Below, piece by piece: positions 27,221 to 37,139 of a DNA stretch of 64,000 bases; position 1 is the stretch's first letter; each line of letters opens with the position of its first letter. The notes under the pieces are model-generated. The model made no database searches. It was not told where the DNA came from and saw nothing but the letters and a program-made list of their open reading frames with translations. Origin of the DNA: Streptomyces spiramyceticus (GTDB lineage Bacteria; Actinomycetota; Actinomycetes; Streptomycetales; Streptomycetaceae); contig NZ_JARBAX010000001.1 of assembly GCF_028807635.1 (NCBI RefSeq), positions 385,001-449,000 on the forward strand, given 5' to 3'. The position numbers and the translations under genes were made by a program.

Positions 27221-27934
27221 TCAAGACCCCCAGCTCCCGGCTGCGATGTGGCGTGCGTACACCTCGACGAGCTGGGTGCGGGAGTCGTCGAGATAGCCCG
27301 CGAGCAGCTGCTCGGCGGCCGCGCTGTCGCCCGCCCGCAGACATTCCAGAATTTTCCGGTTTCGTACGAGATAGGGCTCGTGCAGACGGCGCGGATCGGC
27401 CACCACGTGGAAGGCGAGGCGCAGTTCGGCGAGGACGCTGCGCATGAGCTCGTCGGTGCGCGGGCTGGCGGCGAGGGCGACGAGTTCGCGGTGGAAGTGG
27501 ATGTTGGCCGTGGACACACCCTTCCAGTCGCGGTTGCCGGCCGCCCGTTCGCCGTCGGTGACGGCCTTGTCGAGGCCGGCGACGGCGAACGGCGGTGTGC
27601 CCAGGCCGCGGACGACAGCGCACTCGACGAGTCGCCGGATGCGGTAAATGTCCTCGACGTCCTCGACGGCGAGGATCCGTACGAAGACCCCGCGGTTGAG
27701 CTCGTGCACGAGGAGCCGCTCGTGGGTCAGCAGCCGGAAAGCCTCGCGCAGCGTGTTGCGCGAGACACCGAGCGCCTTGCCGATGCTGTCCTCCGAGAGC
27801 CGCTCCCCGGGAGGGAAGTAGCCCTCAGCGATACGGGTGCGGAGGATGTCCGCGACGCGCTCCGCCGTGCTGGTGCGGCCCAGCAGTGGGCGGTCGTCGG
27901 CCAGCCCGCCGGCCTCGGACTCCGTCGTCCTCAC
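27221..27934 (-). CDS. GntR/FCD-family transcriptional regulator
   Basis: The 237-aa repressor-type protein has a winged-helix GntR domain (ERVADILRTRIAEGYFPPGE, then GVSRNTLREAFRLL, about residues 25-90). A C-terminal FCD ligand domain follows, with the metal-type His residues in NIHFHRELVAL and RLAFHVVADPRRLHEPYL. The GTG at 27934 follows GAGGGAGAG. It is divergent from the MFS/DUF1445/PxpABC genes and most likely controls them, with 5-oxoproline or a related acid as ligand; this is inferred from position. Confidence 0.92.
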   Translation of the reverse strand: MRTTESEAGGLADDRPLLGRTSTAERVADILRTRIAEGYFPPGERLSEDSIGKALGVSRNTLREAFRLLTHERLLVHELNRGVFVRILAVEDVEDIYRIRRLVECAVVRGLGTPPFAVAGLDKAVTDGERAAGNRDWKGVSTANIHFHRELVALAASPRTDELMRSVLAELRLAFHVVADPRRLHEPYLVRNRKILECLRAGDSAAAEQLLAGYLDDSRTQLVEVYARHIAAGSWGS

Positions 27935-28023
27935 AGCGCTCTCTCCCTCACGTCTGCCGCAGCGGCTGCTCCCACCGGCGCGCGGCCTCCATCGTAGAAG
28001 CAAGAAACGACCCGACATGACTC

Positions 28024-28053
28024 TTGTCGGATCGTTCAACAATCCCCTACGTT
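28024..28053 (+). promoter_or_regulatory. Candidate promoter with overlapping GntR operator
   Basis: TTGTCG (28024-28029) and TACGTT (28048-28053) are 18 bases apart, a vegetative-type promoter for the transporter gene. The imperfect palindrome TTGT-N11-ACAA at 28024-28042 lies over the -35 and spacer, where a divergent GntR repressor would act. Confidence 0.5.
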
Positions 28054-28103
28054 GTCGTCACCGCACGGTCTCCAGCACTCTCCTCCCCCTCTGCGAGGTG
28101 CAG

Positions 28104-29381
28104 ATGAGTACCACCCAGGCACAGACGAAGCAGGACGAACTCCCCGACGACACCGGCGCGTTCGCCTGGCTGCGCGCCCTCGGGCCGCGCGGCAGGCGCG
28201 CGTTCGGGGGCGCGTTCGGCGGATACGCCCTCGACTCCTACGACTTCTTCACTCTGCCGCTGAGCATGGTCGCGATCTCCGCGTACTTCAGTCTCAGCAC
28301 CGGCCAGACCGGCCTGCTCACCACCGTCACGCTGGTCGTTTCCGCCATCGGCGGTGCCGTCGCCGGGATCGCCGCCGACCGCATAGGCCGGGTGAAGGCG
28401 CTGATGATCACGGTGATCACGTATGCGCTTTTCACCGTTCTGTGCGGTTTCGCCCCGAACTACGAAACACTGCTGGTGTTCCGCGCGCTCCAGGGCCTCG
28501 GCTTCGGCGGCGAGTGGGCGGTCGGCGCGATCCTGGTCGCCGAATACGCCTCCGCCAAGCACCGCGGCCGTACGCTCGGCGCCATCCAGAGCTCCTGGGC
28601 GATCGGCTGGGCGCTCGCGGTCATCGTCTACACGGTGGTCTTCCAGTACGTCGACCCGGACACGGCCTGGCGCGTGATGTTCTGGACCGGCGCCCTTCCC
28701 GCACTCCTCGTGATCTATGTACGGCGCCACGTCAGCGACGCACCGGAGGCGAAAGAGCGGCGTCTGGCGAGCAGCAACAAGGGGTCCTTCACCGCGATTT
28801 TCAAGAAGGACCTGCTGCGCACCACGCTCTTCGGTGTGCTGCTCTCGACCGGCGTACAGGGCGGCTACTACACGCTCGCCACCTGGGTGCCCACCTACCT
28901 CAAGACAGAGCGGGGTCTCACCGTCGTCGGCACAGGCGGCTATCTGACGTTCCTCATCTCCGGCGCCTTCATCGGCTACCTGACGGGGGGCTATCTCACC
29001 GACAAACTGGGCCGCAAGAAGAACATCGCGCTGTTCGCCTTCCTCTCCGCCGGGTGCATCCTCGCCTACACGAACATCCCGTCCGGGGCGAACAGTGTGG
29101 TGCTGGTCCTCGGCTTCCCGCTCGGCTTCTGCATGTCGGCCATCTTCAGCGGGTTCGGCTCGTTCCTCAGCGAGCTCTACCCGACAGCGGTACGCGGCAC
29201 AGGCCAGGGATTCACGTACAACACCGGCCGTGCGGTGGGCGCTTTCTTCCCGACGCTGGTCGGGTTCCTGGCCGGCAGCTGGGGGGTCGGGGGCGCGCTG
29301 ATCTTCGGCGCCGTCGGCTACGGGCTCGCCGTACTTGCCCTCTTCGGGCTGCCCGAGACCCGCGGAAGGGAGCTCCTGTGA
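28104..29381 (+). CDS. MFS transporter (sugar/organic acid:H+ symporter type)
   Basis: The 425-aa protein has about 12 hydrophobic spans. The N-terminus carries [15 protein letters not shown], and the loop 2-3 motif [14 protein letters not shown] is the MFS signature. [13 protein letters not shown] lies around span 4-5, and there is a second loop motif [13 protein letters not shown]. These fit the aromatic/organic acid symporter branch. The ATG at 28104 has GAGG upstream. The stop overlaps the DUF1445 start (GTGA), so the genes are coupled. Context suggests uptake of 5-oxoproline, glutamate-derived or related acids. Confidence 0.9.
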   Translation: MSTTQAQTKQDELPDDTGAFAWLRALGPRGRRAFGGAFGGYALDSYDFFTLPLSMVAISAYFSLSTGQTGLLTTVTLVVSAIGGAVAGIAADRIGRVKALMITVITYALFTVLCGFAPNYETLLVFRALQGLGFGGEWAVGAILVAEYASAKHRGRTLGAIQSSWAIGWALAVIVYTVVFQYVDPDTAWRVMFWTGALPALLVIYVRRHVSDAPEAKERRLASSNKGSFTAIFKKDLLRTTLFGVLLSTGVQGGYYTLATWVPTYLKTERGLTVVGTGGYLTFLISGAFIGYLTGGYLTDKLGRKKNIALFAFLSAGCILAYTNIPSGANSVVLVLGFPLGFCMSAIFSGFGSFLSELYPTAVRGTGQGFTYNTGRAVGAFFPTLVGFLAGSWGVGGALIFGAVGYGLAVLALFGLPETRGRELL

Positions 29382-30166
29382 GCGCGACGGCCACCACCAG
29401 GGCCCCTGCCGACGCCCGCGCCCGGTTCCGTACCGGCCTCAGGGTGCACACCGCCGGGTGGGCCCCCGGGCACGCGCAGGCGAACCTCATCTCGGTGCCT
29501 GCCGACTGGGCATACGAAGTGCTGCTCTTCTGCCAGCGCAATCCGAAGCCCTGTCCGGTGCTCGACGTCACGGATGCCGGATCCTGGACCACACCGCTGG
29601 CGCCCGGCGCCGATCTGCGGACCGATCTTCCCGGCTACCGGATCTGGAAACACGGCGAACTCGTCGACGAACCGGCCGAAGTCACCGGCCGCTGGCGGGA
29701 CGACCTGGTGTCCTTCCTCATCGGCTGCAGCTTCACCTTCGAGACGGCCTTGTCCGAGGCCGGCGTGCCGATGCGCCACATCGAGCAGGGCCGCAATGTC
29801 GCGATGTACACAACGAGCCGCCCCTGCCGCCCCGCTGGGCGGCTGCACGGCCCGATGGTGGTGTCGATGCGGCCCGTCCCTCCGCAACTGCTCTCCACGG
29901 CGATCCGGGAGAGTGCCCTGCTGCCCGACGTGCACGGCAGCCCGGTGCACTGCGGCGATCCGGCCGGGCTCGGCATCACGGATCTCGGGCAACCGGATTT
30001 CGGCGATCCGGTGGACGCGCTGCCCGAGGACATTCCGGTCTTCTGGGCCTGCGGAGTGACACTTCAGGCCGCTGTAATGTCCTCGCGCCCGCCCTTCGCG
30101 ATCACCCACGCGCCGGGCCAGATGTTCATCACCGACGCCCGCGACGAGCAGTACCGCGTGGCCTGA
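29378..30166 (+). CDS. DUF1445 family protein (putative hydro-lyase, YcsI-like)
   Basis: The 262-aa cytoplasmic protein has the family features [28 protein letters not shown] (with Cys) and [13 protein letters not shown]. Near the end it has [13 protein letters not shown]. In Bacillus and many bacteria DUF1445 (YcsI) is encoded beside PxpA-C. A DUF1445 domain is also part of mammalian D-glutamate cyclase, which makes 5-oxo-D-proline. A link to 5-oxoproline is therefore likely, but the reaction is not proven. The GTG at 29378 overlaps the transporter stop. Confidence 0.88.
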   Translation: MSATATTRAPADARARFRTGLRVHTAGWAPGHAQANLISVPADWAYEVLLFCQRNPKPCPVLDVTDAGSWTTPLAPGADLRTDLPGYRIWKHGELVDEPAEVTGRWRDDLVSFLIGCSFTFETALSEAGVPMRHIEQGRNVAMYTTSRPCRPAGRLHGPMVVSMRPVPPQLLSTAIRESALLPDVHGSPVHCGDPAGLGITDLGQPDFGDPVDALPEDIPVFWACGVTLQAAVMSSRPPFAITHAPGQMFITDARDEQYRVA

Positions 30167-30185
30167 CCGGAAGACGGATCCGTAC

Positions 30186-30950
30186 ATGACCTGGGCTTCG
30201 ATCGACCTCAATGCCGACCTCGGAGAGGGATTCGGACGCTGGCGCCTGACCGACGACGAGCAGTTGCTGTCCGTTGTCACCAGCGCCAATGTCGCCTGCG
30301 GCTTCCACGCCGGCGACGCCGCCACCATGCGGCGTGTCTGCGACCTCGCGGCCGAGCGCGGGGTACGCATCGGTGCCCAGGTTTCGTACCGCGACCTGGC
30401 CGGTTTCGGCCGACGCTCGATGGACGTCCCTCCGGACGAGCTCACCGCCGAAATCACCTATCAGATAGGGGCTCTGGAAGTGTTCGCACGGGCGGCAGGG
30501 GCGGCCGTTTCGTACGTCAAGCCCCACGGCGCGCTCTACAACCGCGTGGTTCACGACGAAGAGCAGGCCACTGCTGTCGTCGACGGTGTGCTGCTTGCGG
30601 GCGGTTCGCTGCCGGTCCTCGGGCTGCCGGGTTCGCGGCTGCTCGACATCGCGGACAAGGCTGGACTGCCCGTCGTCCCCGAGGCGTTCGCGGACCGTGC
30701 GTACACGGCGGAAGGGACGCTCGTACCGCGCGGACAGGACGGCGCCGTTGTCACCGATCCGGTGGCGGTCGTCGAACGCTCCGTCTCCGTGGCCCGCTTC
30801 GGTGTGGTCACCTCGCACTGCGGGCAGCCCGTCGGGGTCCGCGCCCGGTCACTGTGCCTGCACGGGGACACGCCGGGTGCTGTCGGCCTCGCCCGGCGCG
30901 TACGGAGCCGTCTGGAGGACGCGGGTGTCCGGGTGGAGGCCTTCGCATGA
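30186..30950 (+). CDS. pxpA: 5-oxoprolinase subunit A (LamB/YcsF family)
   Basis: PxpA with PxpB and PxpC opens 5-oxo-L-proline to glutamate using ATP. The 254-aa protein begins with DLNADLGEGFGRW and has the conserved ANVACGFHAGD, QVSYRDLAGFGRR and YVKPHGALYN motifs of the family. VVPEAFADRAYTAEGTLVPR follows. Its stop overlaps the PxpB start in an ATGA junction. It lies 19 bases after the DUF1445 gene, in the same likely operon. Confidence 0.94.
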   Translation: MTWASIDLNADLGEGFGRWRLTDDEQLLSVVTSANVACGFHAGDAATMRRVCDLAAERGVRIGAQVSYRDLAGFGRRSMDVPPDELTAEITYQIGALEVFARAAGAAVSYVKPHGALYNRVVHDEEQATAVVDGVLLAGGSLPVLGLPGSRLLDIADKAGLPVVPEAFADRAYTAEGTLVPRGQDGAVVTDPVAVVERSVSVARFGVVTSHCGQPVGVRARSLCLHGDTPGAVGLARRVRSRLEDAGVRVEAFA

Positions 30951-31600
30951 CCGCCGCCGTCGCCACGACAAGCATGAGGGCCCTGCCGGTCGGCGACCGG
31001 GCCCTCCTGATCGAACTCGGCAGCGGCGAGGAGGCCGAGGCGCTCCACGCCGAGCTCCTGCGCCACCGTGCAGCGGGCTCCCTCCCCGCCGTACGGGAGA
31101 TCGTGCCAGCGGCGCGCACCGTGCTGCTCGACGGCCTCGACGATCCGGAGGCATTCGCCGAGCGGCTGGCCGGCTGGGAGATACCGCCGCTCACGCCGGG
31201 CGTCCGGGACGCGATCGAGATCCCTGTGCGGTACGACGGCCCCGACCTCGCGGAGGTGGCCGCACTGTGGGGCGTACCGCGAGACGAGGTGGGACGGATC
31301 CATTCCGCGGCCGAATTCCGCGTCGCCTTCTGCGGATTCGCACCCGGCTTCGGCTACCTGACCGGCCTCGCGGAGCGGTACGCCGTACCGCGCAGGGCCA
31401 CACCGCGTACGGCTGTCCCGGCGGGCGCCGTCGCGCTGGCCGGCCCGTACACCGGCGTGTACCCGCGCTCCTCCCCCGGTGGCTGGCGGCTCATCGGCTC
31501 GACCGACGCCGTGCTGTGGGACCACGAACGCGTGCCTGCCGCGCTGCTGGCGCCGGGCGCCCGGGTGCGCTTCGTCCCCGTCGTGGCGGAGGCACTGTGA
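30947..31600 (+). CDS. pxpB: 5-oxoprolinase subunit B (KipI family)
   Basis: The 217-aa protein has VGDRALLIELGS at the N-terminus and the KipI/AHS1 motifs EIPVRYDGPDLAEVA, FCGFAPGFGYLTGL and VPAGAVALAGPYTGVYPR. It ends with GGWRLIGST and the usual RFVPV tail. It couples to PxpA upstream (ATGA) and PxpC downstream (GTGA). In Bacillus KipI inhibits the sporulation kinase KinA, but in this operon the oxoprolinase role is far more likely. Confidence 0.94.
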   Translation: MTAAVATTSMRALPVGDRALLIELGSGEEAEALHAELLRHRAAGSLPAVREIVPAARTVLLDGLDDPEAFAERLAGWEIPPLTPGVRDAIEIPVRYDGPDLAEVAALWGVPRDEVGRIHSAAEFRVAFCGFAPGFGYLTGLAERYAVPRRATPRTAVPAGAVALAGPYTGVYPRSSPGGWRLIGSTDAVLWDHERVPAALLAPGARVRFVPVVAEAL

Positions 31601-32466
31601 CGGACCGGGCCTTCGCGGTCGTAAGGGCTGGGGCGCTGACGTCCGTTCAGGACCGGGGGCGGTCCGGCCACGCGCATCTGGGCGTGCCGCGCTCGGGGGC
31701 GCTGGACCGGCCCGCGAGCGGCCTCGCCAACCGCCTGGTGGGCAATCCGCCGGATGCGGCTGTCCTGGAGACGACGCTCAACGGTTGTGCGGTGCGACCG
31801 CGTTGTGCGGCCACTGTCGCGGTCACCGGTGCGCCGTGCGCAGTCACCGTCGACGGGCGGCCCGCCGCGTGGGGGGCACCGGTACGGGTGGCGGCGGGAG
31901 CGGTGCTGGAACTGGGCCCGGCGGTACGCGGCGTACGCAGCTATCTGGCCTTCGCCGGAGGGGTCGCCGCCGAGCCGGTGCTGGGCAGCCGCTCCACCGA
32001 TCTGCTGTCCGGGCTGGGCCCTGCGCCGCTCACCGACGGAGCGGTGCTGCCGCTGGGCGGCGTAACAGGGCTGCCTGTGTACGCCGATGCGCTGCCGTTG
32101 CAAGGGCCTCCCGGGGAACTGGTGTTGCGGATGGGTCCGGGGCCGCGTGCGGACTGGTTCACGGGACGCGCGCTGCACACCCTGGCGACGGCCACCTACC
32201 GGGTCTCATCGGCGAGCAACCGGATCGGGCTGCGCACCGAAGGCCCCGCTCTGGAGCGCGCCGTACACGCCGAACTGCCCAGCGAGGGCATGGTCCTCGG
32301 AGCGGTACAGGTGCCGCCGGACGGGCGCCCGGTGGTGTTCCTGGCCGACCACCCCACCACGGGCGGCTATCCGGTGATCGGGGTCGTCAGGGAGCCGGAT
32401 CTGGCCGCTGCGGCGCAGGCCGCCCCCGGCACACCGGTCCGCTTTGTCCCGGCGGGGCGGCGCTGA
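31597..32466 (+). CDS. pxpC: 5-oxoprolinase subunit C (KipA/biotin-dependent carboxylase-like family)
   Basis: The 289-aa AHS2-family protein has VRAGALTSVQDRGRSGHAH, then VPRSGALDRPASGLANRLVGN. SNRIGLRTEGPALER is followed by the late ADHPTTGGYPVIGVV. Start GTG at 31597 overlaps the PxpB stop. This completes a PxpA-B-C set. The gene ends 36 bases from the stop of the converging fused 5-oxoprolinase, with a small hairpin between. Confidence 0.94.
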   Translation: MTDRAFAVVRAGALTSVQDRGRSGHAHLGVPRSGALDRPASGLANRLVGNPPDAAVLETTLNGCAVRPRCAATVAVTGAPCAVTVDGRPAAWGAPVRVAAGAVLELGPAVRGVRSYLAFAGGVAAEPVLGSRSTDLLSGLGPAPLTDGAVLPLGGVTGLPVYADALPLQGPPGELVLRMGPGPRADWFTGRALHTLATATYRVSSASNRIGLRTEGPALERAVHAELPSEGMVLGAVQVPPDGRPVVFLADHPTTGGYPVIGVVREPDLAAAAQAAPGTPVRFVPAGRR

Positions 32467-32484
32467 GGGGCGCTGAGGCGCCCC
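32467..32484. terminator. Small hairpin between convergent pxpC and the fused oxoprolinase gene
   Basis: GGGGCGC and GCGCCCC form a perfect 7-base stem around TGAG. Its position between two convergent stops suggests a shared terminator, though it is short. Confidence 0.5.
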
Positions 32485-32502
32485 AGGGGCCATAAGGAGC
32501 CG

Positions 32503-35500
32503 TCAGGAGCCGTCAGGCACGCCGTATCCGCCACCGCCGGGCGTACGAACCACCAGCGCGTCGCCAACCCCGACTTCGGCCGTGTCGCACCCCTCCAGCG
32601 GCGTGACCGTACCGTCGGCGCGCTCGACGAAGTTGCTGCCCGTCGCGCCGGGACCGCCGCCCTCCATGCCGTACGGCGGGACGCGGCGGTGTCCGGACAG
32701 GAGGGCCACCGTCATCGGTTCGAGGAAGCGGATCCTGCGCTCCACACCGCACCCGCCCCGCCACCGGCCGTCTCCCCCGCTGCCCTCGCGGACGGAGAAG
32801 TTCTCCAGGAGCACGGGGAAGCGCCACTCCAGCACCTCGGGGTCCGTGAGGCGGGAGTTGGTCATATGGGTCTGTACGGCGTCGGCACCGTCGAATCCGT
32901 CGCCGGCGCCCGAGCCGCTCGCCACGGTCTCGTAGTACTGCACGCGCTCATTGCCGAAGGTGAGGTTGTTCATGGTCCCCGAGCCCTCCGCCTGGACGCC
33001 GAGCGCGGCGTACAGCGCACCGGTGACGGCCTGCGAGGTCTCGACATTGCCCGCCACCGTCGCGGCCGGATAGACGGGCGCGAGCATGGAGCCCTCAGGG
33101 ACGCGGACCTCCAGCGGTTTCAGGCAGCCGCTGTTGAGTGGGATTTCGTCGTCGACGAGTGTCCTGAAGACGTACAGAACAGCCGCCATGACCACGGACT
33201 TGGGGGCATTGAAATTCCCAGTCTGCTGGGGCGCGGTCCCGGTGAAATCCAGCACCGCACTGCGTGCCTGACGGTCCACGCTCAGTGCGACCCGGATGAC
33301 CGCCCCGCTGTCGGTCTCGTAGCGGTAGGAACCGTCCCGCAGTCCCGCGACGATACGGCGTACGGACTCCTCGGCATTGTCCTGTACGTGCTGCATGTAC
33401 GCATGGACCACATCGAGGCCGAACTCGTCCACCATGCGGCGCAGTTCGGCAATCCCCTTCTCGTTGGCGGCGATCTGGGCCCGCAGGTCGGCGATATTGG
33501 TGTCCGGGTCGCGCGAAGGGTACGCGGCGGTGGTCAGCAATTCGCGGGTCTCTTCCTCGCGCAGCCTGCCGTCCCTCACGAGCAGCCAGTTGTCGAAAAG
33601 CACCCCCTCTTCGTGCACCGTACGACTGAAGGCGGGCATGGATCCCGGGCTGATACCGCCGATCTCCGCGTGGTGTCCGCGCGAGGCCACCAGAAACCGC
33701 AATGGCCCGCCCTCCCGGTCGAATACGGGTGTCACGACAGTGACGTCCGGCAGGTGCGTACCGCCGTGATACGGGTCGTTGATGGCGTATACGTCGCCCG
33801 GGCGCATGGCGCCCTCATTGCGCCGCAGCACCTCCTTGATGGACTCGCCCATCGAGCCGAGGTGTACGGGAATGTGCGGAGCGTTGGCGATCAGGTTGCC
33901 GTCCGCGTCGAAGAGTGCGCAGGAGAAGTCCAGCCGTTCCTTGATGTTGACGGAGTGGGCGGTGTTTTCGAGGCGCACGCCCATCTGCTCGGCGATGGCC
34001 ATGAAGAGGTTGTTGAACACCTCCAGCATCACGGGGTCGACGTCCGTACCGACCGCCGTCCTGCCGGCCCGCGGGCGCACCCGCGTGAGCAGCAGATGGC
34101 CGTGTTCCCCGGCGGTCGCCTGCCAGCCCGGGTCGACCACGGTGGTGGCGTCGTCCTCGGCGATGACAGCGGGCCCTTCGACCGTGTCCGTGGGGCGCAG
34201 ATCCTCGCGCCGGTACAGCGGGGTGTCCTGCCTGCGCCCCTGCGTGAACATCCGCACCGTCGCACGCGCCTTCAACGCGCCCGCGCTCTCATCGACGGTG
34301 GTCTGCGCTCCGACCGCGCTGTGCGGTCCCGCCGCGCCCACTGCCTCGACCGAGACGGCCTCGACGACCAGTGGCTTGTCCATGGTGAAGGCATAGCGCG
34401 CCCGGTGGTCGGTTTCGAAGGCCGCGGTCATGTCCGGGACGCTGCCCAGCGCCACGGGCAGGCTCGCGTCCGTACCGGCGTAACGGAGCAGCACCCGGGC
34501 GCGTGTGGTGATCGCCGAATCCGCGATGCCGTCGGCGCGCAGCTCCTCGCGGGTGCGCCCGGCCAGTTGGTCGCACAGTTCGCGTACGCGCCGGAGCGCC
34601 CCCTCGTCCAGCTCCGCCTCGACCGACTGCTCGCGCATGGCGGTGGCGTCGGCGAGCCCGATGCCGTACGCGGAGAGCACTCCCGCGAGCGGCGGCACGA
34701 TCACCGTGTTGACGCCGAGCTCGTCGGCGACGGCGCACGCGTGCTGGCCGCCGGCGCCGCCGAAGCTGGTCAGGGCGTACCGGGTGATGTCGCGGCCGCG
34801 CTGTACGGAGATTTTCTTGACGGCGTTCGCCATGTTGAGGACGGCGATGTCGAGGAAGCCGGACGCGACCTCCTCCGGGCTGCGCCGTACCCCTGTTGCC
34901 TCGGCCACCGTATCGGCCAGCTCGGCGAAGCGACGGCGCACCGTCTCGCCGTCCAGGGGCTGGTCGCCGTGCGGGCCGAAGACGGCGGGGAAGTGCTCCG
35001 GCTGGACGCGGCCGAGCATCACATTGGCGTCGGTGACGGCAAGCGGGCCGCCGCGCCGGTAGCAGGCGGGGCCCGGGACGGCGCCGGCCGAGTCGGGGCC
35101 GACGCGGTAGCGCTGGCCGTCGAAGTGCAGGACCGAGCCGCCGCCCGCGGCGACAGTGTGGATGTTCATCATCGGAGCGCGCATCCGTACGCCCGCGACC
35201 TGGGTGCCGAATTCCCGCTCGAACTCACCGGCGTAGTGCGACACATCGGTGGATGTGCCGCCCATGTCGAAGCCGATGACGCGGTCGAATCCGGCCTGCC
35301 CCGACGTACGGACCATGCCGACGACGCCGCCCGCGGGGCCCGAGAGCACGGCGTCCTTGCCGCGGAAGTGGGCGGCTTCGCGCAGGCCGCCGTTGGACTG
35401 CATGAACATCAGCCGGACGCCGCGCAGTTCATCGGCGACCTCGTCGACGTAGCGGCGCAGGATCGGTGACAGATAGGCGTCCACGACGGTGGTGTCGCCG

Positions 35501-36114
35501 CGCGGCACCAGCTTGATCAGCGGGCTGACCTCGTGCGAGCAGCTGACCTGGGTGAAGCCGAGGTCGCGGGCCACGTCCGCGACGGCACGCTCGTTGTCGG
35601 GGTGGCGGTAACCGTGCATCAGCACAACCGCGGCGCTGCGGAAGCCGTCGGCGTGCACGGCGCGCAACTGCTCGGTGACGGCGGCGATTTCGAGCGGCCG
35701 TACGGTCACCCCGTGCGCGTCGATCCGCTCCGACACCTCGACGACTCGCTCGTACACCGACTCGGGCAGGACGATGTGGCGGTCGAAGAGGCGGGGACGG
35801 TTCTGGTAGGCGATGCGCAGGGCGTCCCTGAAGCCCTCGGTGACGACGAGTACGGTCGGCTCGCCCCGGCGTTCGAGGAGCGCGTTGGTGGCGACCGTCG
35901 TGCCCATCCTGACGGCGTCGATCCGGTGGGCCGGGACGGGCTCGTCGGGGCCGAGCTCCAGCATCAGCCGGATCCCGGCGACGGCGGCGTCCCGGTAGCG
36001 CTCCGGATTGTGCGAGAGCAGTTTGCGGGTGGCGAGCCGTCCGTCGGGACGTCGGCCCACCACGTCGGTGAAGGTGCCGCCACGGTCGATCCAGAATTCC
36101 CAGCGCCCGCTCAT
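32503..36114 (-). CDS. Fused hydantoinase A/B-type 5-oxoprolinase
   Basis: The 1203-aa protein joins a HyuA-like ATP-binding half to a HyuB-like half. The first half begins [18 protein letters not shown] and has [34 protein letters not shown] and [14 protein letters not shown]. The second half, from about residue 680, has [33 protein letters not shown] and [15 protein letters not shown]. The layout matches eukaryotic OPLAH-type ATP-dependent 5-oxoprolinases. Its ATG overlaps the SGNH hydrolase stop (ATGA), so it is translated in a chain with that gene. It converges on PxpABC, giving two unrelated enzymes for the same predicted reaction. Hydantoin hydrolysis is the alternative. Confidence 0.9.
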   Translation of the reverse strand: MSGRWEFWIDRGGTFTDVVGRRPDGRLATRKLLSHNPERYRDAAVAGIRLMLELGPDEPVPAHRIDAVRMGTTVATNALLERRGEPTVLVVTEGFRDALRIAYQNRPRLFDRHIVLPESVYERVVEVSERIDAHGVTVRPLEIAAVTEQLRAVHADGFRSAAVVLMHGYRHPDNERAVADVARDLGFTQVSCSHEVSPLIKLVPRGDTTVVDAYLSPILRRYVDEVADELRGVRLMFMQSNGGLREAAHFRGKDAVLSGPAGGVVGMVRTSGQAGFDRVIGFDMGGTSTDVSHYAGEFEREFGTQVAGVRMRAPMMNIHTVAAGGGSVLHFDGQRYRVGPDSAGAVPGPACYRRGGPLAVTDANVMLGRVQPEHFPAVFGPHGDQPLDGETVRRRFAELADTVAEATGVRRSPEEVASGFLDIAVLNMANAVKKISVQRGRDITRYALTSFGGAGGQHACAVADELGVNTVIVPPLAGVLSAYGIGLADATAMREQSVEAELDEGALRRVRELCDQLAGRTREELRADGIADSAITTRARVLLRYAGTDASLPVALGSVPDMTAAFETDHRARYAFTMDKPLVVEAVSVEAVGAAGPHSAVGAQTTVDESAGALKARATVRMFTQGRRQDTPLYRREDLRPTDTVEGPAVIAEDDATTVVDPGWQATAGEHGHLLLTRVRPRAGRTAVGTDVDPVMLEVFNNLFMAIAEQMGVRLENTAHSVNIKERLDFSCALFDADGNLIANAPHIPVHLGSMGESIKEVLRRNEGAMRPGDVYAINDPYHGGTHLPDVTVVTPVFDREGGPLRFLVASRGHHAEIGGISPGSMPAFSRTVHEEGVLFDNWLLVRDGRLREEETRELLTTAAYPSRDPDTNIADLRAQIAANEKGIAELRRMVDEFGLDVVHAYMQHVQDNAEESVRRIVAGLRDGSYRYETDSGAVIRVALSVDRQARSAVLDFTGTAPQQTGNFNAPKSVVMAAVLYVFRTLVDDEIPLNSGCLKPLEVRVPEGSMLAPVYPAATVAGNVETSQAVTGALYAALGVQAEGSGTMNNLTFGNERVQYYETVASGSGAGDGFDGADAVQTHMTNSRLTDPEVLEWRFPVLLENFSVREGSGGDGRWRGGCGVERRIRFLEPMTVALLSGHRRVPPYGMEGGGPGATGSNFVERADGTVTPLEGCDTAEVGVGDALVVRTPGGGGYGVPDGS

Positions 36115-37139
36115 TCCCCCATTCTGGCAAGAGGCGGCGCCGAAACCGGTGTGCTTACGGCGGCGAGCGCGGCCGAAAGCGCCTGGGAGGCGCGGAGATC
36201 AAGCCGCGCGCTGGTTCCGCGCGCCCCGTGCCGCAGCTCTGCGGCAGCCAGCTGGAGCAGCTGCGGCAGCAGGTCGGTGGACCGGCGGGCCAGCCATCCG
36301 GTGCCCGCCGTGAGCAGCCAGAGGAGCGAGGCGGCACGGGTGGGCGGGGGCTGCTCGGGTTCGTGTCGCGGCGGGGCACCGGAGGCGAGCCCTTCGGCGG
36401 CGAGGAGGGCGTGAAAGCGTGCGGCGATCAGCCGGTGCCCTCGCTCGCCGGGGTGGAGCCGGTCGGCGCTCCAGAGGTCGCGGTCGGCGACCCAGGGCCC
36501 GTCGGCGATGTGCAGGTGTACGGCGCCGTAGCGGGCGGACAGGGCGTGCACGACGGCGTTGACTGCGCGCTGTCTGCGGGCCAGCGGGCGGGCCAGCGGG
36601 GCCGGGAGCCCCAGCATGGTCCCGGGGTCCGGCAGACAGGCCGTCAGCAGCACGGCGCCGCTTCGGGTGAGCGCGGCACAGACCCCGTCGAGCCGCACCG
36701 CCAGGTCGTGGATGTCGAAGGTGTGGCGGAGGGTGTCGTTGACGCCGACGACGACGGAGGCGATGTCGGGGGCGTAGGCGAGGGCATCGCGTGCCTGGCG
36801 TTCGGCGACGTCGCGGGTGAGGGCGCCGCTGACGGCGAGGTTGCGGAACTCCGCGGGTTGGCCGGGCGCGGCGAGGCCGGAGGCGAGCAGTGCGGCCCAG
36901 CCGCGCCATCCGCCGGGCACGGGGTCGCCGACGCCCTCGGTGAGGGAGTCGCCGAGCGCGGCGAAGCGGAGGGTGGGCGCGGGGCGGTGGCAGGCTGCCT
37001 GTGGCGCTTTCCCCTCCCCGTCCCTTCCCGCTGTGACATTTTGCGGCTGCCGCCGCGTGGGGGCTCCGCCCCCGACCCCGCTCTTCGAACTCCCCCGAGG
37101 ACTGCGTCCAGGGGGACCCCCAGGGACTGAAAGTTTCAC
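36111..37139 (-). CDS. SGNH/GDSL-family hydrolase with repeat-derived N-terminus
   Basis: The 342-aa protein shows SGNH blocks: [14 protein letters not shown] (Ser65), the block II region [21 protein letters not shown] and [10 protein letters not shown] with Asp and His. Such enzymes are esterases or lipases. The only usable start is GTG at 37139, which overlaps the glycosyltransferase stop (GTGA), supporting coupling. The first 50 or so residues come from a dispersed repeat element and are Gly/Pro/Arg-rich, unlike any catalytic domain. No signal peptide was seen. The stop overlaps the oxoprolinase ATG. A start at a non-standard codon nearer the domain cannot be excluded. Confidence 0.78.
   Translation of the reverse strand: MKLSVPGGPPGRSPRGSSKSGVGGGAPTRRQPQNVTAGRDGEGKAPQAACHRPAPTLRFAALGDSLTEGVGDPVPGGWRGWAALLASGLAAPGQPAEFRNLAVSGALTRDVAERQARDALAYAPDIASVVVGVNDTLRHTFDIHDLAVRLDGVCAALTRSGAVLLTACLPDPGTMLGLPAPLARPLARRQRAVNAVVHALSARYGAVHLHIADGPWVADRDLWSADRLHPGERGHRLIAARFHALLAAEGLASGAPPRHEPEQPPPTRAASLLWLLTAGTGWLARRSTDLLPQLLQLAAAELRHGARGTSARLDLRASQALSAALAAVSTPVSAPPLARMGE
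37013..37135 (-). repeat. Dispersed GC-rich repeat element, copy 2
   Basis: Same orientation and core as the copy at 7166-7257. It has GGGGGTCCCCC, TGGACGCAGTCCT and GGGGGAG near 37095-37126, and CACAGCGGGAAG near 37021-37035. It adds a second hairpin of GGGGGCGGAGCCCCC type in the middle. It lies directly after the glycosyltransferase stop and inside the N-terminal codons of the SGNH gene. Confidence 0.7.

Noticed and set aside
32689..35469. 926-codon plus-strand frame
   Set aside because: Shadow of the fused oxoprolinase; low-complexity His/Val/Gly/Arg content and no ribosome site.
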